64,000 bases of DNA from assembly GCA_963707555.1 (NCBI GenBank), contig CAVPQM010000010.1, positions 1-64,000 of the forward strand, read 5' to 3'. Made by a program: the position numbers and the translations under genes. Positions within the stretch are counted from its first letter, which is position 1. Every line of letters starts with the position of its first letter. This stretch comes from JAFAFN01 sp963707555. GTDB lineage: Bacteria; Actinomycetota; Acidimicrobiia; Acidimicrobiales; Microtrichaceae. Positions 37,289 through 45,651 of the stretch are shown here, in pieces. Under the pieces are notes generated by a model that was not told the DNA's origin, ran no database searches, and saw only the letters and a list, made by a program, of their open reading frames with translations.

Positions 37289-38020
37289 CTACGGCAGCGT
37301 GCTGACGACGACCCGGTCCGGACCCGGATGAGCACCCTCCACGAACCAGGTCGACCCGCTGCCCGCCAGTCGGGGACGTCTGCCTGACGCACGCTCGAGC
37401 TCGGCACGCCAGTCGGCGAGCTGCGGGTACGCCTCGAGCGCCGCGGGTTCCAGATCGTTGTCGCCGGAGTCGTTCCGGGGGCCGCCCAGCTCGTCCCAGC
37501 ACCGGTACACCACCGGCGTGGAGGCGTGCACAGGCGGTGTCATCAGCGTGAACGTCCGCTCCTCGAAGGGCAGCGGCTCCACGACCTCGCCGACACCTCG
37601 CACCCGGGCGCGTCCACCCACCAGGCAGAACGCGACGTCCGCGCCGATCCGCGCAGCGAGCTCCAGGTCGTCGACCCCGGCCCAGCGCAGCACCGCCGCG
37701 GCGTCGGAGCTGCCGCCGCCCAGTCCTGCGCCGGCGGGGATGTGCTTGTGGAGCTCGATCCCTGCACGCCGCTCGGCCGCCCGCAGCGCCTGCTGCACCA
37801 GGTCGTCGGGCGAGCCCGGCTCGGCCGTGCCGTCGCGGACCACGACGAAGGCGTCGCCGTCGGGCTCGAGCTCGATGCGGTCGTACAGGTCGACGCTGAC
37901 CATCTCGGCGTCGATCAGGTGGTACCCGTCGCCGCGGACGCCGGTGATGCGCAACGAGAGCGTCAGCTTCGCCGGGGCGAGCAGGGTGAGTGGGGCGTCG
38001 CTGGAACCGGTCTGCGTCAT
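37289..38020 (-). CDS. ispE: 4-diphosphocytidyl-2-C-methyl-D-erythritol kinase
   Basis: IspE phosphorylates CDP-methylerythritol in the non-mevalonate isoprenoid pathway. The 243-residue GHMP kinase begins LLAPAKLTLSLRITGVRGDG, with family motif 1 GYHLIDAEMVSV, the ATP loop IPAGAGLGGGSSDAAA near 95 and the C-terminal RLAGSGSTWFVEG. It is some 40 residues shorter than E. coli IspE, mainly in the middle, but all three motifs are present. ATG 38020 overlaps the ksgA stop by four bases (ATGA). The ispE-ksgA pair is conserved across actinobacteria. Confidence 0.92.
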   Translation of the reverse strand: MTQTGSSDAPLTLLAPAKLTLSLRITGVRGDGYHLIDAEMVSVDLYDRIELEPDGDAFVVVRDGTAEPGSPDDLVQQALRAAERRAGIELHKHIPAGAGLGGGSSDAAAVLRWAGVDDLELAARIGADVAFCLVGGRARVRGVGEVVEPLPFEERTFTLMTPPVHASTPVVYRCWDELGGPRNDSGDNDLEPAALEAYPQLADWRAELERASGRRPRLAGSGSTWFVEGAHPGPDRVVVSTLP

Positions 38021-38880
38021 GGGTGCTCCTGTCCGTCGTGGGCGTCGCGACCGACCAGCGTGGCGACGGCCTCGGCCAGGCGGGTCCACTCCACGATGTC
38101 GAGCTCCTCGGGTCGGCGGGTCACCTCGATGCCGGCCGCCTCGAACGCCTCGGCCGGCACGGAGCGCCCGAGGGTCGAGCGCAGCATCTTGCGGCGCTGG
38201 CGATAGGCCGTCTCGACGAGCGGGAAGACGTCGCCCGGTCCGACCGTGGTCGATGGAGGGGGACGTCGGGTCATGCCGACGACCGCCGAGTTCACCCGCG
38301 GCGCGGGCACGAACACCTCCGGGGGCACCACGCCGAGCAGCTCGGCCGAGGCGTACCACGCCACCTTCATCGACGGGATGCCCACGATGCGCCCTCCGGG
38401 CCCGGCGACCAGTCGGTCCGCGACCTCCTTCTGGACCATCACGACCAGCTGATCGACCACCGGCGCGTCGGCGAGCACCGACATGATCAGCGGTACCGCG
38501 ACGTTGTACGGGAGGTTCGCGGCGAGCGTCCAACGGTCCGCCCGCCGGGTGAGCTCCGCCTGCCAGTCGAGCGACATGGCGTCGGCCTCGAGCACCTCGA
38601 CGGTGCGGACCTGTCGCTCGTCGAGCACGGCGTGCAGCAGCGGTACGAGGGTCCGGTCCTTCTCGACGGCGAGCACCGACGCGCCGGTGTCGGCGAGCGC
38701 GAGGGTCAACGAGCCCAGACCGGGACCGATCTCGACGACGTGGTCGCCCGGGCCGACGTGTGCCCACCTGGCGATGCGCAGCACCGTCGAAGGGTCGGCC
38801 ACGAAGTTCTGGCCGAGGGACTTCCTGGCGTCGAGACCGTGACGGTCGAGCAGCTCCCGGATCTCGGCAGGACCCAGCAC
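38017..38880 (-). CDS. ksgA: 16S rRNA dimethyladenosine transferase
   Basis: KsgA dimethylates the two adjacent adenosines in helix 45 of 16S rRNA during 30S assembly. The 287-residue protein has ARKSLGQNFVADPSTVLRI, the SAM motif VVEIGPGLGSLTLAL, the acidic AVEKD and the catalytic NLPYNVAVPL. GTG 38880 lies one base after the stop of the upstream small membrane protein. It overlaps ispE by four bases. No abnormality is seen. Confidence 0.96.
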   Translation of the reverse strand: MLGPAEIRELLDRHGLDARKSLGQNFVADPSTVLRIARWAHVGPGDHVVEIGPGLGSLTLALADTGASVLAVEKDRTLVPLLHAVLDERQVRTVEVLEADAMSLDWQAELTRRADRWTLAANLPYNVAVPLIMSVLADAPVVDQLVVMVQKEVADRLVAGPGGRIVGIPSMKVAWYASAELLGVVPPEVFVPAPRVNSAVVGMTRRPPPSTTVGPGDVFPLVETAYRQRRKMLRSTLGRSVPAEAFEAAGIEVTRRPEELDIVEWTRLAEAVATLVGRDAHDGQEHP

Positions 38881-38881
38881 G

Positions 38882-39271
38882 TCAGCCCGTCCGACCGGAG
38901 CTGTTGGACGCGCCGGAGCTGTTGGACGAGCCGGAGCTGCCGGAGCTGTTGGACGAGCCGGAGTCGTCGTCGGGCGCCTCGGTCGTGGTCGGCGGCAGGG
39001 TCGACACCGTCACCACCGGCTGACGGTCGGAGTACCGGCTCGTCTGCTTCGGGTACCAGTCGGGCAGGATCGCGATCGAGGTCGTCGTGGTGTTGTCCGC
39101 GACCTGCGTCGTCGTGACTGCCTCGGTCGTCGTCGTGGGCTCGTCGGTCACGTCGCGGTCCGGCTCGGCGTCGTCGTCGCTGCCGCCGAGCAGCGCGCCG
39201 GCGCCGAGGACCACCAGCGCGATGACGGTGATCACCCCCGCGACCATGTAGCGGATCTGCACGGCACCCAT
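38882..39271 (-). CDS. Small single-pass membrane protein with Thr- and Ser-rich tail
   Basis: This 129-residue protein has one N-terminal membrane anchor (about 8-28, YMVAGVITVIALVVLGAGAL), an acidic stretch, a threonine-rich segment (TTTTEAVTTT), a short possible domain around ILPDWYPKQTSRYSDRQPVV and a C-terminus of repeated SSNSSG units. The repeats come from short tandem duplications in the DNA. Threonine/serine-rich extracellular linkers are often O-glycosylated or span the wall. The position between tatD and ksgA is where mycobacteria carry rpfB, but no lysozyme-like or G5 domain is present. The function is unknown; a wall-spanning or secreted role is inferred. Confidence 0.75.
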   Translation of the reverse strand: MGAVQIRYMVAGVITVIALVVLGAGALLGGSDDDAEPDRDVTDEPTTTTEAVTTTQVADNTTTTSIAILPDWYPKQTSRYSDRQPVVTVSTLPPTTTEAPDDDSGSSNSSGSSGSSNSSGASNSSGRTG

Positions 39272-39274
39272 CGC

Positions 39275-40111
39275 TCAGGCCACTCCGAGTGCGTAGAACG
39301 CGTCGGCACGGGCGGTCGTGGCGCGGGCGACCTCGTCGACCGGACGCCCCTGCAGCGCAGCGACCTCGGCGCCGACGAAGCCGACCAGGCCCGGCCGGTT
39401 GCGGCGACCGCGGTACGGCACGGGCGTCAGGTAGGGCGAATCGGTCTCGACCATGAGCGACTCCAGCGGTGCACGGGTGACCGCCTCACGCAGCTCCGCA
39501 GCGGACGGGAAGGTGACGATGCCACTGATCGACAACAGCGCGCCGAGCTCCACGGCCCGCTCGCCCTCGTCGGGGCCACCGGTGAAGCAGTGGAACACGG
39601 TTCGTCGCGGCATGCCCTCGGAGGCGAGGATGGCGAAGGTGTCGTCCCACGCCGACCGGGTGTGGATGACCAGCGGCAGGTCGAGCTCGTGGGCCAACGT
39701 GATCTGCTCGGCGAAGACCTCGCGCTGGGTGTTCCGTGGCGAGTGGTCGTAGTGGTAGTCGAGCCCGCACTCGCCGATCGCGACCAGGTCGCCGCTGCCG
39801 TGGGCTGCGTCGACCACGGCGCGCAGCGCTGCGGTCCCCTCGACGGCGTCATGGGGGTGCACACCCGCGGTGGCGAACACGCGCTCGTCCGACGCGGCCA
39901 CCTCGAGGCACGCCGCCGAGCTCGCTGCGTCGGTGCCGACGGTGATCATGGCGACGACTCCTGCGGCGACCGCCGCGTCGACGACCGCCTGCGAGCCGTC
40001 GTCGCCGGGCTGCAGGTGGGCCGGGGTGATGTGGCAGTGGTTGTCGATCCACGGCCCCGGAGGAGCCTCGCGTGACGGCCCCGGAGGTGCCTGTTGTGGC
40101 GGCTGGTTCAC
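39275..40111 (-). CDS. tatD: TatD family metal-dependent hydrolase
   Basis: This 278-residue TIM-barrel metallohydrolase is related to TatD DNases, which remove 3' nucleotides from DNA and RNA. The metal-binding HxH is in WIDNHCHITP, the bridging glutamate in AIGECGLDYHYD, further histidines in VIHTR and FHCF, and the last aspartate in ETDSPYL. The first 30 residues are proline-rich and lack family similarity. GTG 40111 is chosen over the longer frame to 40171. The neighbouring ksgA and ispE genes match the conserved tatD-ksgA-ispE order. Confidence 0.93.
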   Translation of the reverse strand: MNQPPQQAPPGPSREAPPGPWIDNHCHITPAHLQPGDDGSQAVVDAAVAAGVVAMITVGTDAASSAACLEVAASDERVFATAGVHPHDAVEGTAALRAVVDAAHGSGDLVAIGECGLDYHYDHSPRNTQREVFAEQITLAHELDLPLVIHTRSAWDDTFAILASEGMPRRTVFHCFTGGPDEGERAVELGALLSISGIVTFPSAAELREAVTRAPLESLMVETDSPYLTPVPYRGRRNRPGLVGFVGAEVAALQGRPVDEVARATTARADAFYALGVA

Positions 40112-40136
40112 CGCAACACGGTACCGGCGCCGGTCC

Positions 40137-40310
40137 GACGTCGAGCAACACGGCGACGTTGCAGCCGTCACCCGTCGAGCAGCACGGCTCGACCTCCGCG
40201 ACGATCAGACGTCGAGCAGCACGGCGCCGTTGCAGCCGTCACCCGTCGAGCAGCACGGCTCGACCTCCGCGACGATCAGACGTCGAGCAGCACGGCGCCG
40301 TTGCAGCCGA
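40137..40310. repeat. 71-bp tandem repeat echoing the 3' end of the fusion gene
   Basis: Units begin GACGTCGAGCA at 40137, 40208 and 40279; the first two are complete at 71 bases and the third is partial. The third unit is the coding end of the large fusion gene, including its last codons next to the TGA at 40276-40278, so those codons and the stop recur twice downstream. Inside each unit GTCGAG and CTCGAC flank an eight-base spacer, forming a six-pair hairpin, and CGTGCTGCTCGAC followed by TGA occurs twice. Confidence 0.88.
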
Positions 40311-43167
40311 GGGAGAACGTGCGCACGACGGCTGCGGCGTCCTCGGCGTCGAAGGTCACGGTGCGACCCTCGACCAGCGTCAGCACGACCGCGTCACCCC
40401 AGGCGAGCACGGCGCTCACGGGCACGTCGCCGAGCACCGGAGGGGCGAGCATCACGACCGTGACGTCGGGATCGAAGCGGTCGAGCAGACCCAGCGGCAC
40501 GGTCGCGTCCTTCGCCGCCCGGCGTCGGCCGGCGGCGACGAAGCGCAGCTCTCCCCCACCCCGCGACATCGACCGGCGCAGACGTCGAGGCAGCAGGAGC
40601 GGGTTCACCCGACGCACCACCGAGGCGATGTCGATCGACGACGTGACGACGTCGGCCAGGCCCTTGCGTCCGAGCCCGCCGAGCCGTGCGCTCAGCTGCG
40701 GGCGGTCGAGCTGCGCATCGACCAGCACGACGCGCCGCCCCTCGGCCACGAGCTCGGCCGACAACCCGAGCGCGAGCGACCCCGCCGAGCTGTCGCGGCG
40801 CGGCGAGGTGACGACGAAACGCCGCGGCCCGTCCGGATCCTCGAGGTGGTCGCAGTGCTCGAACGCCATCGCCGAGATCTGCGCGAACTGTCCGCTCGAC
40901 ACCGTGCGCCGTCGGCGGGTCCGGCCGATGTGGGTCCACAGCGGCACGCCGAGCACCGCGTCGAAGTCGTCGTCGTTGTTGACCCTGGGTCGACGCTGCT
41001 GGGTGAGTGCGAGGCCTGCGGCGATCAGCCCACCGGTCGCCATGCCCACGAAGACCAGCCAGATGGTGCGTGGCGGAACGGCCTCGACCTCACCCGCGCG
41101 ACCGATGCGCAGGAAGAAGTCGCCGCTGTAGAAGCGCTGCTCACCGGGGACGATCGGGCGCAGCTCGTTGGCGGTCTGGACGCGGGCGAACTCGTGGGTC
41201 GAGCGGTAGAGCTCGTCCATGGCGGGCAGCAGCTGGGGCAGGACCGCGTCGGCGTTCGCCCGGTCGGTGTCGCTGAACTTCAACTCGACGTACGCGCCCA
41301 TCTCGGGTCTCGTGACCGACATCCGCGACCTGATCTCGGGCACCGTCAGGTCGATGCCGGAGAGCTCCTTGAGCTGAGCGGCGTACGCGGCCGAGATGGC
41401 AGTGGTCAACACCCCCTGCAGGCGCTGGCGGTCGACCATGATCACGTCGCGCCCCTCGGGACCGTCGAGCTCCGGCACGAACACCCCGGCGACCGCCTCG
41501 TACTTGGTCGGCAGGGCGCCCGCGACGACGCCCATGCCCAGACCACCGAGCAGCGCACCGATCAGGATCCACGCGCGGAACCGCCGCGAGACCCGCAGAT
41601 CCCATCGCGCGAGCCGGACCTGCGGCGGTGCAGGGAACCCGGGCACCGACGCCGTCGCCGTCGGTTCGCCCTGGTGGGGCACCGGCGCGCCCGGGGTGGG
41701 CACGGGCGCCGGCAGCACTGACGTCGACGCGGACGTGCCTGCGAGCCCACTCCAACGGGCACCCCACGACGGCACCTGCAGCGCGGCCGCGACGCCGATC
41801 AGCGACCACGACAGCTTGTTGTTCAGCAACGGCAGGAAGAACGAGCCGGACAGCACCGGCAGCATCATCACGAAGAGGATCGTCGACAGCTCGCGGTCCT
41901 CCTTCCAGCGGGGCGTGAGAAGGCTCCACAACGTGATGATGAACACCGAGACGAAGATGGCCAGGCCGATCAGGCCCAGGTCGCCGGTGACGTCCAACCA
42001 CGTGTTGTGGGCGGACACCTCGGTCCTGGTGTCCATCAACCACTTCGAGCCGGGCGTGGTCAAGAGGTTCGGAACGATGTAGGTCTTGATCTGACCGAAG
42101 CCGTAACCGGTGAGTGGTCGTTGCTTGATCAGCTCGATCGTGACGTTCCACAGGTCGAGTCGCCCCGCACCACGGTCGGAGAAGCCCCGCTGGAGGTTCG
42201 CCGGGTTGGCGATGAAGCCGACGAGGAAGGCGAGCGCACCGAGCACCATCGCCGAGATCGACACACCCACCCGACGGGCGGCATCGAGCCCCGGCCGGGT
42301 GATCATCGTCGCGACGATCGCGATCGAACCGCCGATCAGGCCCGAGCGGCTGCCCGCACCGGCAGCGCCGGCGAGCACGAAGAGCAACGCCAGCGTGTAG
42401 AGCCACTTGGTGCGTGCGTCGGTCGCCTGACGACGGAAGTACACCGTCAGCGGGATCATCGACGCCTGCAGGAGGCCGAAGAAGTTCGGGTCGCCACCGA
42501 AGCCGACCGACCGCGTCCCGAGGAACAGGGCGAGGATGCCGGCCGCCGAGCCGAACAGACCGCCGACCCAGAACGCACGGAGATAGCGCTGCACCATCTG
42601 CGGGGTGTCGAGCAGCATCCCCGAGATGCAGAAGTAGGCGACGCCCAGACCGAAGACGCACAGGTTCAGGAACCAGGCGCCCGACGACGGCGACCACGCG
42701 CCGGTGAAGACCGCCCAGACGGTCAGCGCCCACACCGGGATCCAGTGCTTCGGAGGGATCGCAGGGGGACGCCAGCCCGAGAGCAACTTGTAGATCAGGA
42801 GCGCCGCTCCCACGCCGGCCACGATGCGGCCCATGCGGACGGGACCCTGCCCGACGCCGTCGAAGTGGATCAGGAAGGCCGCGATCTCCGCGAACACCAG
42901 CCCCTTGCGCTGCACCCAGACCGCGATGCCGCCGAGCACCAGCAGCCCGACGAGCACGAGCGCGCCCCAGCCCGTCCCCACGGCGACCAACAGCACCGGC
43001 AACAACGCCAGGCCGCCGAGCGCCAACAGTGCTGGTCCCGCCCAACCCGGACGGTTCCGTCGCGGAGTGGGACGATCAATCGTCTGCAACCGATTCCCCA
43101 CGGGTAGATGCGCCGTTCGACGCGAAAGGATCAGGCTACCGGCGGCTGCTCGGATGCAACAGCGCAC
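40276..43167 (-). CDS. O-antigen ligase/polymerase fused to Wzz and kinase-like domains
   Basis: This single uninterrupted frame of 963 residues joins three exopolysaccharide functions. Residues 45-465 form a polytopic ligase/polymerase with the Wzy_C-type core PLTGYGFGQIKTY near 351 and the periplasmic loop SAHNTWLDVTGDLGLIG near 385. A proline-rich linker follows (470-520). Residues 530-722 are a Wzz-like co-polymerase with membrane segments at about 533-551 and 703-722. Residues 780-960 resemble a CpsD/Wzc kinase with the A' strand VVLVDAQLDRPQL, but the Walker A position is TSPRRDSSAGSLALG without lysine, and no terminal tyrosine cluster exists. GTG 43167 or GTG 43101 may start it. It presumably polymerises, or ligates, and sizes the glycan of the nearby locus. 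Confidence 0.85.
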   Translation of the reverse strand: MRCCIRAAAGSLILSRRTAHLPVGNRLQTIDRPTPRRNRPGWAGPALLALGGLALLPVLLVAVGTGWGALVLVGLLVLGGIAVWVQRKGLVFAEIAAFLIHFDGVGQGPVRMGRIVAGVGAALLIYKLLSGWRPPAIPPKHWIPVWALTVWAVFTGAWSPSSGAWFLNLCVFGLGVAYFCISGMLLDTPQMVQRYLRAFWVGGLFGSAAGILALFLGTRSVGFGGDPNFFGLLQASMIPLTVYFRRQATDARTKWLYTLALLFVLAGAAGAGSRSGLIGGSIAIVATMITRPGLDAARRVGVSISAMVLGALAFLVGFIANPANLQRGFSDRGAGRLDLWNVTIELIKQRPLTGYGFGQIKTYIVPNLLTTPGSKWLMDTRTEVSAHNTWLDVTGDLGLIGLAIFVSVFIITLWSLLTPRWKEDRELSTILFVMMLPVLSGSFFLPLLNNKLSWSLIGVAAALQVPSWGARWSGLAGTSASTSVLPAPVPTPGAPVPHQGEPTATASVPGFPAPPQVRLARWDLRVSRRFRAWILIGALLGGLGMGVVAGALPTKYEAVAGVFVPELDGPEGRDVIMVDRQRLQGVLTTAISAAYAAQLKELSGIDLTVPEIRSRMSVTRPEMGAYVELKFSDTDRANADAVLPQLLPAMDELYRSTHEFARVQTANELRPIVPGEQRFYSGDFFLRIGRAGEVEAVPPRTIWLVFVGMATGGLIAAGLALTQQRRPRVNNDDDFDAVLGVPLWTHIGRTRRRRTVSSGQFAQISAMAFEHCDHLEDPDGPRRFVVTSPRRDSSAGSLALGLSAELVAEGRRVVLVDAQLDRPQLSARLGGLGRKGLADVVTSSIDIASVVRRVNPLLLPRRLRRSMSRGGGELRFVAAGRRRAAKDATVPLGLLDRFDPDVTVVMLAPPVLGDVPVSAVLAWGDAVVLTLVEGRTVTFDAEDAAAVVRTFSLGCNGAVLLDV

Positions 43168-43194
43168 GAGAACGGTCCGCGCCAGACTGCGAGG

Positions 43195-44049
43195 GTGACT
43201 GCGCTGCCTCCTGATGCCACCCCGCTCGTGACCGACCCGTACGTGGCGGCGGCCGCCACCGCCTCGGAGCTCGTGGAGCGCCTGGGCGCGCAGCGCGTGG
43301 CGGTCGTGCTGGGCAGCGGGTGGGCGCCGGTCGCCGAGCTGCTCGGGCCCGTCCAGGCATCGTCACCCGCTGCGGCGTTCACCGGTGTGCCCTCGCCGAC
43401 CGTGCCCGGCCACCGCGGCGTCTACCACTCGGTCCTGGCCGAGAGCACCGACGGCCCGGTTCCGGTCCTGGTCATGGCCGGACGCGCCCACCTCTACGAG
43501 GGGCACTCGATCGAGACGGTCGTGCACCCGGTGCGGGCGGCCGTGCTCGCCGGGTGTTCGACGGTGGTGCTCACGAACGCGGCAGGTTCGCTGCGACCCC
43601 AGGTCGGTCCCGGCACCCCTGTGCTGATCTCCGACCACCTGAACCTCACGGGATCGAACCCGATGTGCGGCCCGCTGCCGCCCCCCGACGTGCCGGGCCG
43701 GTTCGTCGACCTGTCCGACCTGTACAGCGCCCGACGCCGCGAGGCGATCCGTGCCGCCGCGCCGGACCTGTCCGAGGGTGTCTACGCCGGCCTGCTCGGC
43801 GCGAGCTTCGAGACACCCGCCGAGATCCGGATGCTGGCGACGCTCGGCGCCGACCTGGTGGGCATGTCGACCGTGCTCGAGGCGATCGCCGCTCGCCACC
43901 TGGGCGCAGAGGTCGTCGGCGTCTCGCTCGTGACGAACCTCGCGGCCGGCCTGCAGCCCACGGTGGACCACGAGGAGGTGCTGAGCACGGGGTCGCAGTC
44001 CGCCGAGCGACTGGCAGGCGTGCTCCGCACCGTCCTCGCCACGCTGTGA
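43195..44049 (+). CDS. Purine nucleoside phosphorylase (PNP class II)
   Basis: This trimeric-type purine nucleoside phosphorylase cleaves inosine and guanosine with phosphate, giving the free base and ribose-1-phosphate. The 284-residue protein has VVLGSGWAPVAELLG, the phosphate-binding VPGHRGVYHSVL, AGRAHLYEGHS, the VLTNAAGSLRPQV segment and DHLNLTGSNPMCGPLP. MSTVLEAIAARHLGAEVVGVSLVTN completes the purine site. GTG 43195 directly follows GAGG. It overlaps the phosphomutase gene by four bases (GTGA), an arrangement also found in mycobacteria (deoD-pmmB from memory). Confidence 0.94.
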   Translation: MTALPPDATPLVTDPYVAAAATASELVERLGAQRVAVVLGSGWAPVAELLGPVQASSPAAAFTGVPSPTVPGHRGVYHSVLAESTDGPVPVLVMAGRAHLYEGHSIETVVHPVRAAVLAGCSTVVLTNAAGSLRPQVGPGTPVLISDHLNLTGSNPMCGPLPPPDVPGRFVDLSDLYSARRREAIRAAAPDLSEGVYAGLLGASFETPAEIRMLATLGADLVGMSTVLEAIAARHLGAEVVGVSLVTNLAAGLQPTVDHEEVLSTGSQSAERLAGVLRTVLATL

Positions 44050-45593
44050 GCGGCACGACGGGTCGGCTCACGTTCGGCACGGCCGGCATCCGGGGGCCGC
44101 TGGGACCCGGACCGGGGCGGATGAACCCAGAGGTCGTGCGCGACACCGTCACGGGTGTGGTCGCCCAACTCCGCGCCGAGCACGGCCCGGACGCCCGGCT
44201 GGTCGTGGTGGTCGGCCGCGATGCACGACACGGGTCGACGGACCTCATGGACCAGGCCGTCGCCACGCTGCACGACCACGACGTCGACGTCGCCCGCTTC
44301 CGCGCCGAGGTCCCGACCCCGCTGGTCGCCCACGCGGTGCGCCACCTCGGCGCGGCCGCCGGACTGATGATCACCGCGTCGCACAACCCGGCCTCCGACA
44401 ACGGGATGAAGGTCTACTGGTCCGACGGCGCGCAGATCGTCGCGCCGCTCGACGGGCAGATCGAGGCACGGATCCGGGCAGCGGACGACGAGCCCGCCTC
44501 GTCGCCCACCGGGCGGCCGGATCGTCGAGGTTCGACGATCGACCTGGGAACGGTCGACGGCGGAGGCCCGACGATCGACGCCTACGTGCGCGACGTGACG
44601 ACGAACCGTCGGCCGTCGCGCCGACCGACGGACTCACCCCCGTTGCGCACCGTCTACACGGCGTTGCACGGCGTCGGCGCCGCGCTGTTCGAACGGGTCG
44701 TCCACGACGCGGGAATCGCGACCCGTGCGGTGCCGGACCAGCGCGACCCCGACCCCGACTTCCCCACCGTCACCTCACCGAACCCGGAAGAACCCGGAGT
44801 GCTCGCCGAGCTGCTCGCCGAGGCCGAACGCAGCGCGGCCGAGCTCGCTCTGGCACTCGACCCCGACGCCGATCGCCTGGCGCTGGCCGTCCCGACCGAC
44901 CGTGGCTGGCGACAGCTCAGCGGCGACGAGACAGGCGCGCTGCTCGCCCACCACCTGCTCGCCGTCACCGACGGGCAGCCGGACCGCTTCCTCGCGTCGA
45001 CGGTCGTGTCGTCCCGTCTGGTCGCCCGGATGTGCGCGGCCCTGGGTGTGCGCCACGTCGAGACACTGACCGGCTTCAAGTGGCTCTCGCGGCCCGGGCT
45101 GACCCACCCGTCGTGGCACCAGGTGCTGCTCTACGAAGAGGCCCTCGGCTACGCCGTCGGACCCCACGACCGCGACAAGGACGGCATCGCCGCCGCGTGC
45201 TGCGCCGTCGACGCCGTCACGTCGCTGCGCGACCGGGGCCTGAGCGTGGACGATCTGCTCGACGACCTGGCCCGACGCCACGGTGCGTTCGTCACCCGGA
45301 ACGGGTCGGTGCGACTCGAGCCGGGCGCAGCGGTCCCCCAGCCCGTCGCCCCTTCGTCCCTCGGAGGTACCCCGGTGGCCAGCGCCGACCGGCCCGGACC
45401 CGACGTGCACCGGTGGCTGCTCGAGGACGACACCCGTGTGATCGTGCGCCCGTCGGGCACCGAACCCAAGCTCAAGTACTACTGCGAGGCGGTCGTCGCC
45501 GCGCACGACGGCGACGTGGTCGCTGCGCGGACGCTCGCGAACGACCGCCTGGATGCGGTGGTCGACGACCTCGGCTCGATCCTCGGACGCTGA
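44046..45593 (+). CDS. Alpha-D-phosphohexomutase family, probably phosphopentomutase-type
   Basis: This 515-residue four-domain phosphosugar mutase has TFGTAGIRGPLG at the start, the phosphoserine loop ITASHNPASDNGMKV, the metal loop LDPDADRLAL, the sugar loop LYEEALGYAVG and the phosphate site VRPSGTEPKLKYY. The family covers phosphoglucomutase, phosphomannomutase and the PGM2-like phosphopentomutases. Translational coupling (GTGA) to purine nucleoside phosphorylase and the nearby deoC argue that it converts ribose-1-phosphate to ribose-5-phosphate, although a phosphomannomutase role for glycan synthesis cannot be excluded. The GEALGY-type loop here reads EEALGY, as in PGM2-like members. Confidence 0.88.
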   Translation: MSGTTGRLTFGTAGIRGPLGPGPGRMNPEVVRDTVTGVVAQLRAEHGPDARLVVVVGRDARHGSTDLMDQAVATLHDHDVDVARFRAEVPTPLVAHAVRHLGAAAGLMITASHNPASDNGMKVYWSDGAQIVAPLDGQIEARIRAADDEPASSPTGRPDRRGSTIDLGTVDGGGPTIDAYVRDVTTNRRPSRRPTDSPPLRTVYTALHGVGAALFERVVHDAGIATRAVPDQRDPDPDFPTVTSPNPEEPGVLAELLAEAERSAAELALALDPDADRLALAVPTDRGWRQLSGDETGALLAHHLLAVTDGQPDRFLASTVVSSRLVARMCAALGVRHVETLTGFKWLSRPGLTHPSWHQVLLYEEALGYAVGPHDRDKDGIAAACCAVDAVTSLRDRGLSVDDLLDDLARRHGAFVTRNGSVRLEPGAAVPQPVAPSSLGGTPVASADRPGPDVHRWLLEDDTRVIVRPSGTEPKLKYYCEAVVAAHDGDVVAARTLANDRLDAVVDDLGSILGR

Positions 45594-45599
45594 ACGCCC

Positions 45600-45651
45600 T
45601 CACACGGCGAGCGCTTCCAGCACCCTCACACGGCGAGCGCTTCCAGCACCG
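45600..45651. repeat. 26-bp tandem duplication at the deoC 3' end
   Basis: TCACACGGCGAGCGCTTCCA plus six bases occurs at 45600-45625 and again at 45626-45651 with one difference. The right copy starts with the TGA stop of deoC (45626-45628 on the minus strand), so the last eight or so codons and the stop of deoC are repeated immediately downstream. Confidence 0.85.

Noticed and set aside
40137..40310. Tandem 71-bp units as a possible CRISPR array
   Set aside because: Units are contiguous without unique spacers, far too long for repeats, and no cas gene is present; the unit is the end of a coding sequence.
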